Shown one piece after another: positions 8,478 to 16,312 of a stretch of 64,000 nt of DNA. Origin of the DNA: an uncultured Prevotellaceae bacterium (GTDB lineage Bacteria; Bacteroidota; Bacteroidia; Bacteroidales; Bacteroidaceae). The stretch lies in the NCBI GenBank assembly GCA_900314755.1, contig OMWH01000005.1:1-64000 (forward strand), written 5' to 3'. Numbering within the stretch: position 1 is the stretch's first letter; the number at the start of each line of letters is the position of its first letter. The position numbers were made by a program, and so were the translations under genes. The notes under the pieces are model-generated. The model saw only the letters and a list, made by a program, of their open reading frames with translations. It did no database searches and was not told the DNA's origin.

Positions 8478-9148
8478 ACACAGAAATAATAACCATAACC
8501 CATACGGGCAATGACACACGAGGAGTAAGGACCTATCTTCTTACGCATGCGAGTGATGCTGACATCAACGGCACGACCTGTCACGACGACATTCTCCGGC
8601 CAGACCGTTTCGATGAGTTGCTGGCGGGAGAACACCACGCCCTGATGACTCAGCAACAGCCACAGCAGCTCGAACTCCGTTCTGGTGAGTGACACTTTCT
8701 TGCCGTCGACAGACACTGCCTTCTTGTCGGCATTGACTGTCAGTCCCTTGTAGGTAAGGACGTTCAACGTCTGAGGTTGTGTACGGCTGAGTACGGCATG
8801 CACCCTTGCCTGTACCTCGCGGATGGAGAAAGGCTTGGTGATATAGTCGTCAGCACCCAGTGCAAAGCCATGCAGTGTGTCGTCCTCCGTATCCTTCGCC
8901 GTCAGGAAGATAATGGGAATGTTCATTGTCAGAGGCTGTTCCTTGATGGTCTTCGACAACTCAAAGCCCGACATCCCCGGCATCATCACGTCGAGCAACA
9001 GGAGATGGAATGCAGACAGGTCTTTTTGCAGCGCCTCCTCGGCAGAACAAGCAGTCTCCACCAGGTAGCCTGCTGACGAGAGGTTATAGCTGAGAATCTC
9101 ACACAGGTCGCTCTCGTCATCAACGATCAGAATTCTCTTTTGTTCCAT
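8474..9148 (-). CDS. OmpR/PhoB-family response regulator
   Basis: A 224-residue two-domain regulator. The receiver spans residues of about 4-118, with acidic residues in VDDES and the phospho-acceptor Asp in LLLLDVMMPG. The C-terminal winged helix (about 128-224) carries LTRTEFELLWLLL and RAVDVSITRMRKKIG. It controls transcription after phosphorylation by the kinase encoded directly downstream, with which it shares an ATGA overlap. A TAnnTTTG element ends only 8 nt before its ATG, so the mRNA may be nearly leaderless. Confidence 0.9.
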   Translation of the reverse strand: MEQKRILIVDDESDLCEILSYNLSSAGYLVETACSAEEALQKDLSAFHLLLLDVMMPGMSGFELSKTIKEQPLTMNIPIIFLTAKDTEDDTLHGFALGADDYITKPFSIREVQARVHAVLSRTQPQTLNVLTYKGLTVNADKKAVSVDGKKVSLTRTEFELLWLLLSHQGVVFSRQQLIETVWPENVVVTGRAVDVSITRMRKKIGPYSSCVIARMGYGYYFCV

Positions 9149-9156
9149 AGACGCTG

Positions 9157-9164
9157 CAAAGATA
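9157..9164 (-). promoter_or_regulatory. -7 promoter element of the two-component operon
   Basis: CAAAGATA reads TATCTTTG on the gene strand. Only 8 nt separate it from the ATG at 9148, implying a leader of a few nucleotides at most. Confidence 0.65.
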
Positions 9165-9168
9165 CAAA

Positions 9169-10851
9169 TTATTTTCCAAATCTCGCCTGTACGACATTGA
9201 CAACATAATCGCCCAGTTTCTCACACTCGTTGATCATGTCGATATAGATGGTGCCCATGGTATAGTCATATTCCCGTTCGTTGATGTCACGGATATTATC
9301 CTCTTTGAACTTCTTGCGCATCTGGTTGATCTCGTTCTCGATACGGAAAGTGTCCTTGGTGTCATACTCCTCACGACGACCGCCCAGGACGAGGTTCATC
9401 TGCGTCAGGGCATCGTCTGTCATTGCCATCATCGCACGCAACCGCTGATACTGCGTTTCAGTGAAGTCCTTGGGTGCCTCCTGTCTGCGGTTCAGTGTCC
9501 TGGCGAGGTTGTAGCAGGCATCACCGATACTCTCCAGCTCACTGATCTCACGCAACATCATGCGTACCTTCTCCTTGGTCTCGTCACTCAGATGGTTCAT
9601 ACTCACCTGGTCCAGGAAACGTGCGATCTCCATCTCTGTCTTGTCGGTGATGTCCTCTTGGTTCTCTATCTCGCTGAACAGATGGGTAAATGCCTTGTCG
9701 TCATGCTCGTCGAGGAGTTTCTTCACCTTTCCGAACATCTGCTGGACACGCTGTCCGAAGAAAACGGTCTCCTTCTGTGCCTGGTAGACAGAAATCTCAG
9801 GGGTCTGTATGAGGTTCGACTGAATATACTGCAGACGGAACTCCTCACGCTTGGGCTGCTCACCCTCAGGCAACAGCCAGCAGACAACACGCTCTAACTG
9901 GGGAATCAGACCGATGAGGATAGCCGTGTTGGTGATGTTGAAACAGGTATGGAACGTTGCCAGTACCACAGGGAGACGTGTCGCCTGCCCTCCGACGGCA
10001 GGGTCATAGCCCACCAGACTGCATACCAAATCCACGAAAGGATAGAAGACACAGAGCACCCATATCACACCAAACACATTAAATAACAGGTGGGCAAGGG
10101 CTGCACGCCGTGCTGGGATGCCTGCTCCCAGGGCAGCAAGGTTGGCAGTAGCCGTCGTACCGATATTCTCACCCATCACCAAGGCAATACCTAGATAGAT
10201 AGGCAGCACCCCTGTGGAACAGAGGAGGATGGTGATTGCCATCACTGCCGCCGATGACTGGACGATGCAGGTGATGACAGTGCCGATGGCAAGGAAGGCG
10301 AGGATGGTCCAATAGCTGTTGGTGTCAAAAGAGGCAAAGAACTGGACGACAGAGGCGTTATGCTCCAGGTCCATCTCTTTGCCTGCCGTGCTCAGCATCA
10401 CTAAGGAAAGGAACATGAAGGCGATGCCAAACAGGAAATCACCGATGTACCGGTGCTTTTTCTTGTAAATCAATACCATCCCTGCGAAGAAGGCAGGAAA
10501 CACCACATTGGTCAAGTCCACGTTATAGCCAAGTGACATGATCCATGCCGTCAGCGTTGTGCCGATGTTGGCACCCATGATGACGGAGATGGCTTGCGAG
10601 AGTGTCAGCAAACCGGCAGAGACAAAGGATACCGTCATCACTGTTGTCGCTGATGAGGACTGCACGGCACAGGTAACAAACGTTCCTGTCAGCATTCCTG
10701 TAAACCGGTTGGTTGTCATGGCTCCGAGGATGTGGCGTAGTTGGGATCCTGCCATCTTCTGTAGGGCGTCACTCATCATGCGCATGCCGAAAATCAGCAA
10801 GCCTAATGAGCCTAACAATTTTAGTATAATCCAGTAATAGTCTTCTTGCAT
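9169..10851 (-). CDS. Na+/phosphate cotransporter family protein with PhoU-like C-terminus
   Basis: A 560-residue inner-membrane transporter of the NptA/PNaS type. The first about 330 residues carry two repeated transport modules with the QSS signatures CAVQSSSATT and CIVQSSAAVMA. The C-terminal about 200 residues are soluble, helical and PhoU-like. It probably imports phosphate with sodium. The ATG at 10851 was chosen over an upstream TTG at 10881, which lies in the promoter. The neighbouring PhoB/PhoR-like pair, in the same orientation but with its own promoter, supports a phosphate role. Confidence 0.9.
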   Translation of the reverse strand: MQEDYYWIILKLLGSLGLLIFGMRMMSDALQKMAGSQLRHILGAMTTNRFTGMLTGTFVTCAVQSSSATTVMTVSFVSAGLLTLSQAISVIMGANIGTTLTAWIMSLGYNVDLTNVVFPAFFAGMVLIYKKKHRYIGDFLFGIAFMFLSLVMLSTAGKEMDLEHNASVVQFFASFDTNSYWTILAFLAIGTVITCIVQSSAAVMAITILLCSTGVLPIYLGIALVMGENIGTTATANLAALGAGIPARRAALAHLLFNVFGVIWVLCVFYPFVDLVCSLVGYDPAVGGQATRLPVVLATFHTCFNITNTAILIGLIPQLERVVCWLLPEGEQPKREEFRLQYIQSNLIQTPEISVYQAQKETVFFGQRVQQMFGKVKKLLDEHDDKAFTHLFSEIENQEDITDKTEMEIARFLDQVSMNHLSDETKEKVRMMLREISELESIGDACYNLARTLNRRQEAPKDFTETQYQRLRAMMAMTDDALTQMNLVLGGRREEYDTKDTFRIENEINQMRKKFKEDNIRDINEREYDYTMGTIYIDMINECEKLGDYVVNVVQARFGK

Positions 10852-10878
10852 ATCTTTAACTTTCTTGCTTTCTCGCTG

Positions 10879-10886
10879 CAAAGTTA
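10879..10886 (-). promoter_or_regulatory. -7 promoter element of the Na/Pi cotransporter gene
   Basis: CAAAGTTA reads TAACTTTG on the gene strand, 27 nt before the ATG at 10851. Confidence 0.65.
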
Positions 10887-10917
10887 ATAGTATGATTTAA
10901 GAAACACCCCTAAAAAC

Positions 10918-10961
10918 AATTACAATATGGTTACATCTGATGTCGCAACCATATTGTAATT
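10918..10961. terminator. Perfect 15-bp inverted repeat, probable terminator after GH5
   Basis: AATTACAATATGGTT (10918-10932) and AACCATATTGTAATT (10947-10961) flank a 14-nt loop, which itself contains ACATC/GATGT. On the minus strand the stem is followed by GTTTTTA, fitting termination of the rsfS-ftsH-cdsA-GH5 operon. The arm is unusually AT-rich and symmetric for a terminator, so an operator for the cotransporter promoter 33 bp away is an alternative. Confidence 0.65.
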
Positions 10962-10984
10962 AAAAAAGAAGGGTAAAATGGTAC

Positions 10985-11935
10985 CTATCGGTTGTATTTC
11001 TTCAACAGTCCCTTGACAAGTTTGCCATAGACCTTGACAACATCGTCAGGCCAGGGACCTGTGGCATTGGCACGTGGCAGGAGCATAGAGCAGCTCTCAT
11101 TCTTGTCGCTGATAGACCAGCATATCCAGCTGACACCCAGGCGCTCACAGAGCTGAATCCATTTCTCCTCGCTCTCCGGGTCTATCTTACCATCACCGGA
11201 AGCCTCAGTGGCACCACTCTCAGAGATGAACACGGGAATACCTTTCTTCACGGCATCCTCCATGCGGTCACGCAGGTAGTCACCATGGGTGGCGGCATAG
11301 AAATGGACGGTATACATGATGTTCCGGAAACCAGTCAAAGGACTCTCTGCCACCAGGTGGATGTCCTGATCCCAGTGTGGACAGCCTACCAGCACGACAT
11401 TGTCAGGGTCGTACTTGCGAATCTCGCCAATCACCTCGGTGGCATATTTCTTCAGGTCAGCCCATGTGTCCTCCACAGGCTCGTTGTATATCTCGTAGAT
11501 GACATGCGGGTATTTGCCGTATTTCTTTGCCATCATACCGAAGAACTTCTTCGCCTCGGCAGTCTTCATCTCGTGGGAGTGCCAGTCGATGATGACATAG
11601 ACGTTGTTCTTGATGGCGGCCTCGATGACATTGGTCATGCACTGCAGGGCAAACTGCGGGTTCTCCAGGTAGTTGTCCTCAATCATGATACCCATGGCAG
11701 CACGTACCACACTGGCATTCCAGTCCTGCTTCAGTGTCTTCACCGCTTTCTTGTTGTAGAAGCGGGGCCAGATGTTATGCCATCCGAAGCTGACACCACG
11801 CAGGATGACGGGTTTGCCTTGCTGGTCACACAGTTGTGCGCCCTTCACTTGTAACTGTCCCCATTTCTTCACGGGGTCTTGAGCGTATGCGCTGACAGCG
11901 CATACCATAAGGATGATGGTTAATAGCTTTTTCAT
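10985..11935 (-). CDS. Secreted glycoside hydrolase family 5 endoglucanase
   Basis: A 316-residue secreted GH5 enzyme, likely an endo-beta-1,4-glucanase. Signal peptide residues 1-18 end in SAYAQ. The (beta/alpha)8 barrel starts at WGQLQVKGAQL. The acid/base Glu is in IYEIYNEPVED (about residue 150) and the nucleophile Glu in VFISESGAT (about residue 237). Length fits a single GH5 domain without a carbohydrate-binding module. It lies 6 nt after cdsA in the rsfS-ftsH-cdsA operon, an unexpected place for a polysaccharide hydrolase. Exact substrate (cellulose, glucomannan or lichenan) cannot be read from the sequence. Confidence 0.9.
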   Translation of the reverse strand: MKKLLTIILMVCAVSAYAQDPVKKWGQLQVKGAQLCDQQGKPVILRGVSFGWHNIWPRFYNKKAVKTLKQDWNASVVRAAMGIMIEDNYLENPQFALQCMTNVIEAAIKNNVYVIIDWHSHEMKTAEAKKFFGMMAKKYGKYPHVIYEIYNEPVEDTWADLKKYATEVIGEIRKYDPDNVVLVGCPHWDQDIHLVAESPLTGFRNIMYTVHFYAATHGDYLRDRMEDAVKKGIPVFISESGATEASGDGKIDPESEEKWIQLCERLGVSWICWSISDKNESCSMLLPRANATGPWPDDVVKVYGKLVKGLLKKYNR

Positions 11936-11941
11936 ATTAGT

Positions 11942-12829
11942 TTAGAATAAAGATATAGTATACAGATAAACGACAGCCGCTGGAATGGCAAGCAGCGAGG
12001 AGTCGAAACGGTCAAGCATACCGCCATGACCGGGCAGGATGCTGCCACTGTCCTTGATGCCGAGGGTGCGCTTGAAGAGACTCTCCACCAAGTCACCCCA
12101 TGTGCCGAAGACAACGACGACGAGTCCTAATCCAATCCACTGGGGGATGGTGAGCAGCTGTCTGCATATCCATGGTTGCTGTTCAGCATCCAAAACGGTC
12201 ATGTTGTCCATATAGCCGATACCCCATGCTGCCAGCAGCACGAAGATGGCACCGCCAATACTGCCTTCCCATGACTTTCCTGGGCTGATGCGTGGGAAGA
12301 GTTTATGACGACCTAACAGGGAACCTACGCAGTAGGCACCAGTGTCGTTGACCCACAGGAAGATGAATACCGACAGGGGCAACAGGGTATTGAAAACCAC
12401 CAGCCCGTCAGGTGACGCATTGAACGCCAGTACGTTCAGCAATGAGAAGGGAAGGGCGATATACAGCTGCGAGAGCATGGTGTATGCCCAGTCATTGATG
12501 GGGTCTTCCTGTTTGAGATACAACTCTGCCACCAGCAGATAGAGTATCGTCACCAGATAGGGGATGAACACCACCGATTTTGCCGCTCCGCCATAGATGT
12601 CACTGCAATAGTACGTCATGGCAAAGAAGAAATACACACCTGCCACGGTACAGATGAAACGGTTGACGGTTACCCCGGGACGTGCGTTGACCAGACCGGT
12701 AAACTCCCACACCGTCAGTCCTGTGACGATGGCAAATAACAATACCATTGCCTCAGGACGGAGAAAACTCGCTACAACGGCAGCTACGAAGATAATGCCG
12801 GTAATGGCTCTGACAATAAAATTTTTCAT
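11942..12829 (-). CDS. cdsA: Phosphatidate cytidylyltransferase
   Basis: A 295-residue multi-pass inner-membrane enzyme that makes CDP-diacylglycerol from phosphatidic acid and CTP, the entry to phospholipid synthesis. The family signature near the C-terminus is seen as FKRTLGIKDSGSILPGHGG followed by MLDRFDS. About eight hydrophobic segments are visible. It is 4 nt downstream of ftsH and 6 nt upstream of the GH5 gene. Confidence 0.95.
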   Translation of the reverse strand: MKNFIVRAITGIIFVAAVVASFLRPEAMVLLFAIVTGLTVWEFTGLVNARPGVTVNRFICTVAGVYFFFAMTYYCSDIYGGAAKSVVFIPYLVTILYLLVAELYLKQEDPINDWAYTMLSQLYIALPFSLLNVLAFNASPDGLVVFNTLLPLSVFIFLWVNDTGAYCVGSLLGRHKLFPRISPGKSWEGSIGGAIFVLLAAWGIGYMDNMTVLDAEQQPWICRQLLTIPQWIGLGLVVVVFGTWGDLVESLFKRTLGIKDSGSILPGHGGMLDRFDSSLLAIPAAVVYLYTISLF

Positions 12830-12833
12830 AGGC

Positions 12834-14882
12834 TTATTCTTTGTTCTCGGTATTCTCGGAGGACTCTGAGTGCCCGGCGTTCTCTAACGCTTTCGCATTA
12901 GCTTCTGCCTCCAGCTCTTTCGCTCTCTCCTCAGCCATGCGCTCAGCCTCAGCACGCTGCTGTGCCTCTAACAGCTCCTCGGCACGACTGGTCCAGGGAC
13001 GCTTGCCGAAGATTTCCTCGACATCGTCAGCGAAGATGACCTCACGGTCCACCAGCAGCTGAGCAAGACGGGCATGCCCCTCTTTGTGCTCAGTCAGGAT
13101 CTTCTTGGCACGCTCATACTGCTCGTTGATCATCTTCAGCACCTCATCATCCATCACTTTCGCTGTTGTCTCAGAATAGGGGCGCTGGAACGAGTATTCG
13201 TTATTGTTATAATAGCAGACGTTAGGCAACTTGTCGCTCATACCAGCATAGGCTATCATACCGTATGCCTGCTTGGTGGTACGCTCCAGGTCGTTCATGG
13301 CACCTGTGGAGATTTGTCCTACGAAGAGTTCCTCGGCAGCACGGCCACCTAACAGGGAACACATCTCGTCGAGCATAGCCTCCTTGGTCTGCAACACACG
13401 CTCCTCTGGCAGATACCAGGCGGCACCTAATGCCTGTCCACGTGGCACGATACTTACCTTGACGAGGGGGTTGGCAAACTCCGTAAACCAAGAGATGGTG
13501 GCATGACCAGCCTCATGGATGGCGATAGAGCGCTTCTCTGCCTCTGTCATCACCTTCGTCTTCTTCTCCAAGCCACCGATGATACGGTCTACCGCATCAA
13601 GGAAGTCCTGCTTGCCGACATTCGGACGGTTATGACGAGCGGCTATCAGGGCAGCCTCGTTACATACGTTGGCAATATCAGCACCCGAGAAACCGGGAGT
13701 CTGACGTGCCAGGAAGTCGATGTCCAGATTCTCGTCAAGTTTCAGGGGTTTCAGGTGTACCTGGAATACCTCCTTACGCTCATTGAGGTCTGGCAGGTCG
13801 ACATGTATCTGACGGTCGAAACGACCAGCACGCATCAGGGCGGAGTCAAGCATGTCGGCACGGTTGGTGGCAGCAAGGGTGATGATACCACTGTTGGTAC
13901 CAAAGCCATCCATCTCTGTCAACAGGGCGTTCAGCGTATTCTCACGCTCGTCATTACCACCCATGGCAGGATTCTTGGAGCGGGCACGTCCGACGGCATC
14001 TATCTCATCGATGAAGATAATACAGGGAGCCTTCGACTTTGCCTGCTGGAACAAGTCACGTACACGACTGGCTCCCACACCCACGAACATCTCCACGAAG
14101 TCGGAACCACTCATCGAGAAGAAAGGAACACCAGCCTCACCGGCAACAGCCTTGGCAAGCAGTGTTTTACCTGTTCCCGGAGGACCTACCAGCAATGCTC
14201 CCTTGGGGATTTTTCCACCTAAGTCGGTATATTTCTGCGGGTTCTTCAAGAAGTCCACAATCTCCTGCATCTCCTGCTTGGCACCAGCCTGACCGGCAAC
14301 GTCCTTGAAGGTGATTCCTAAGGAACCGCCCTTCTCATACATCTGTGCCTTCGACTTGCCGACGTTGAAGATGCCACCGCCTCCCATGCCTCCGCCTCCC
14401 ATGCGGCGCATGATGAACATCCAGACAAAGATGAGTCCGGCGAAGAAGAGCACGTTCATGATGATGGAGTTGAAGAACTCACTCTCCCGCTGGTTGTTAT
14501 ACGACAGTTCTCCACTGAACTTCTTCTGCTCACGTGCCTGGTTGACAAACAGTTCCACCTGGTCCACAGAACCGAATTCCACAGATACGGTAGGCTCTTT
14601 GCCCGTCGCCTTCACCCCCTGATGGAACACATCACGGACATGCTCGGGCTTCACGTACATCAGAAGAGTATTCGTATTCTTGTTGACAACGATCTTCTGG
14701 GCATAGCCCTTCATGACCCATGTCTTGAAATTGCTGTACGACGTGGTGGTCTGTACACTTGAGTTCTCGTTGCCGTTGGTGAAATAAAGGACACCAAGGG
14801 CAATAATCGCCATCATATATATCCAGTTCATATTGAACTTGGGCATATTCATCTTGGGCTCGTTATTAGGTTGTTTATCCAT
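12834..14882 (-). CDS. ftsH: ATP-dependent zinc metalloprotease FtsH
   Basis: A 682-residue membrane AAA+ protease that degrades damaged or regulated membrane and cytosolic proteins. It has an N-terminal helix near residues 14-30, a periplasmic domain, a second helix near 137-155, then a glycine-rich linker. The AAA domain has Walker A GPPGTGKT and Walker [12 protein letters not shown], and the zinc site HEAGH is in the peptidase part. The C-terminus is Glu/Ala-rich. It follows rsfS by 9 nt and precedes cdsA by 4 nt, an arrangement common in Bacteroidota. Confidence 0.97.
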   Translation of the reverse strand: MDKQPNNEPKMNMPKFNMNWIYMMAIIALGVLYFTNGNENSSVQTTTSYSNFKTWVMKGYAQKIVVNKNTNTLLMYVKPEHVRDVFHQGVKATGKEPTVSVEFGSVDQVELFVNQAREQKKFSGELSYNNQRESEFFNSIIMNVLFFAGLIFVWMFIMRRMGGGGMGGGGIFNVGKSKAQMYEKGGSLGITFKDVAGQAGAKQEMQEIVDFLKNPQKYTDLGGKIPKGALLVGPPGTGKTLLAKAVAGEAGVPFFSMSGSDFVEMFVGVGASRVRDLFQQAKSKAPCIIFIDEIDAVGRARSKNPAMGGNDERENTLNALLTEMDGFGTNSGIITLAATNRADMLDSALMRAGRFDRQIHVDLPDLNERKEVFQVHLKPLKLDENLDIDFLARQTPGFSGADIANVCNEAALIAARHNRPNVGKQDFLDAVDRIIGGLEKKTKVMTEAEKRSIAIHEAGHATISWFTEFANPLVKVSIVPRGQALGAAWYLPEERVLQTKEAMLDEMCSLLGGRAAEELFVGQISTGAMNDLERTTKQAYGMIAYAGMSDKLPNVCYYNNNEYSFQRPYSETTAKVMDDEVLKMINEQYERAKKILTEHKEGHARLAQLLVDREVIFADDVEEIFGKRPWTSRAEELLEAQQRAEAERMAEERAKELEAEANAKALENAGHSESSENTENKE

Positions 14883-14891
14883 AATTCTTCG

Positions 14892-15251
14892 TTAATCCAA
14901 GTCGGGGATATTGGTCAGATCGGCATCCTCCCACAGATGCTCCAGGTCATAGTAGGCACGAACGTCAGGCAGGAAGATATGCACCATGACATCGGTATAG
15001 TCCATGGCAACCCATTGGGCGTTCTCCAGACCAGCCACTGCCGTAGGCTTCTCCTGCTGCTCCTTGCGTGCAAACTCATCTACCGACTCAGCGATAGCCT
15101 CTACCTGCGAGGGGGAGTTTCCCTGACATATCACAAAATATTGGCAGATAGCCCCTTCGATACCTTGCATATCGACAATGACAATCTGCGATCCTTTCTT
15201 CTCTTGTATTCCTTTTTTGATAGTCTCAACCAGTTGTGTTGATGCTTCCAT
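14892..15251 (-). CDS. rsfS: Ribosome silencing factor
   Basis: A 119-residue RsfS/DUF143 protein that binds ribosomal protein L14 and blocks subunit joining when nutrients are short. The core includes YFVICQGNSPSQVEAIAESV, then GLENAQWVAMDYTDVMVHIF and YYDLEHLW. It is the first gene of the rsfS-ftsH-cdsA-GH5 operon. A TACCTTTG element lies 27 nt upstream. Confidence 0.93.
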   Translation of the reverse strand: MEASTQLVETIKKGIQEKKGSQIVIVDMQGIEGAICQYFVICQGNSPSQVEAIAESVDEFARKEQQEKPTAVAGLENAQWVAMDYTDVMVHIFLPDVRAYYDLEHLWEDADLTNIPDLD

Positions 15252-15278
15252 TTAATATTAATAATGTGTTACAGCCGA

Positions 15279-15286
15279 CAAAGGTA
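15279..15286 (-). promoter_or_regulatory. -7 promoter element of the rsfS-ftsH-cdsA-GH5 operon
   Basis: CAAAGGTA reads TACCTTTG on the gene strand. It is divergent from the cyclophilin promoter about 45 bp away. Confidence 0.65.
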
Positions 15287-15328
15287 CGAATTATTTTCGG
15301 ATTTTTCGCCTTTGTATCGAATTTTTCT

Positions 15329-15336
15329 TATCTTTG
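15329..15336 (+). promoter_or_regulatory. -7 promoter element of the cyclophilin gene
   Basis: TATCTTTG, 19 nt before the ATG at 15356. It lies inside the upstream extension of the frame, which argues for the internal start. Confidence 0.7.
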
Positions 15337-15355
15337 CAAAAAGAATGTAACTGTG

Positions 15356-16120
15356 ATGATGAGAAAAACAACTGTGACAATGATTGGGAGGGGGATGATG
15401 TTCCTCTTGCTGTTCATGGCTTCTCCTGTCTCTGCCCAGGAGCGTGCCGAAGTATTGCTGGAGACAACAGAGGGGAATATCCGTATCGCCCTCTATAACG
15501 AGACACCGCTGCATAGGGATAATTTCCTGAAGGTGGTGGGGATGCAGCTCTATGACTCGCTACTGTTCCATCGGGTCATCAAGGACTTCATGGTGCAGAG
15601 TGGTGACCTGAACAGCAAGCATGCGAAACCGGGTGTACTGTTAGGTACTGGGGAACTCGACTACACCACTGAGGCTGAGTTCCGGCTCCCACAACTGTTC
15701 CATCGCCGTGGTGCCGTAGCCGCTGCCCGTGAGTCTGACAAGGTGAATCCCGAGCGCCGATCTGGTGCCTGCCAGTTCTATATCGTATGGGGAAAACTGT
15801 GGGATGACAGACGACTGGCGAAGGTGCAGGAGCGGCTTGACACACTGACCAATGGCTCAGTAAAGATTACCCCTGAGATGGCTGAGGTCTACAAGACTGT
15901 TGGAGGCACCCCTCACCTGGATGGACAATACACTGTCTTCGGGGAGGTTATCGAGGGGCTAGAGGTGGTTGACCGCATTCAGCAGGTGGCTGTCGACAAG
16001 AACGACCGTCCGCAACAGGATATCCGTATCTTACGTGCTACTATCACCAAAAATCCCTTCGCTCCAGCTCCAAAACCAGCGAAAAAGAAACAAAATTCAC
16101 GTCGGAAGCAAAAAAAGTAG
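15356..16120 (+). CDS. Secreted cyclophilin-type peptidyl-prolyl cis-trans isomerase
   Basis: A 254-residue exported PPIase that helps fold envelope proteins. The start at 15356 (MMRKTTVT) follows a promoter at 15329-15336; a longer frame from 15236 would include that promoter and is rejected. The signal peptide ends in SPVSAQ. The cyclophilin core carries LLFHRVIKDFMVQSGD and ACQFYIVWG. The C-terminus is Lys/Arg-rich (KKKQNSRRKQKK). It is followed by the tRNA-Gln gene. Confidence 0.9.
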   Translation: MMRKTTVTMIGRGMMFLLLFMASPVSAQERAEVLLETTEGNIRIALYNETPLHRDNFLKVVGMQLYDSLLFHRVIKDFMVQSGDLNSKHAKPGVLLGTGELDYTTEAEFRLPQLFHRRGAVAAARESDKVNPERRSGACQFYIVWGKLWDDRRLAKVQERLDTLTNGSVKITPEMAEVYKTVGGTPHLDGQYTVFGEVIEGLEVVDRIQQVAVDKNDRPQQDIRILRATITKNPFAPAPKPAKKKQNSRRKQKK

Positions 16121-16128
16121 CTAAAATT

Positions 16129-16159
16129 TTTGCACATTCCGAAAAAAGCAGTACCTTTG
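16129..16159 (+). promoter_or_regulatory. Promoter of tRNA-Gln
   Basis: TTTG at 16129-16132 and TACCTTTG at 16152-16159 with a 19-nt spacer; the tRNA starts 31 nt further on. Confidence 0.7.
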
Positions 16160-16190
16160 CAACCGCATTTCGGAAATGAGGTGCTGACAT

Positions 16191-16261
16191 TGGGGTATGG
16201 TGTAATGGTAACACTACAGATTCTGGTCCTGTCATTCTTGGTTCGAGTCCGAGTACCCCAA
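16191..16261 (+). tRNA. trnQ: tRNA-Gln (anticodon CTG)
   Basis: The cloverleaf can be folded by eye. Acceptor TGGGGTA/TACCCCA has the U1-A72 pair usual for Gln; the D-stem is GTGT/ACAC; the anticodon loop TTCTGGT gives CTG for codon CAG; the T-arm is CTTGG-TTCGAGT-CCGAG. One A-C mismatch closes the anticodon stem next to the loop. CCA is not encoded. A strong terminator follows at once. Confidence 0.93.
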
Positions 16262-16263
16262 CA

Positions 16264-16296
16264 CAAAAAAAGGCTTCCTGGTTGGAAGCCTTTTTT
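16264..16296. terminator. Bidirectional terminator between tRNA-Gln and the DUF349 gene
   Basis: GGCTTCC (16272-16278) / GGAAGCC (16284-16290) with seven A before and six T after, so it works on both strands for the convergent genes. Confidence 0.92.
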
Positions 16297-16312
16297 GATG
16301 TCAGTACATCAC

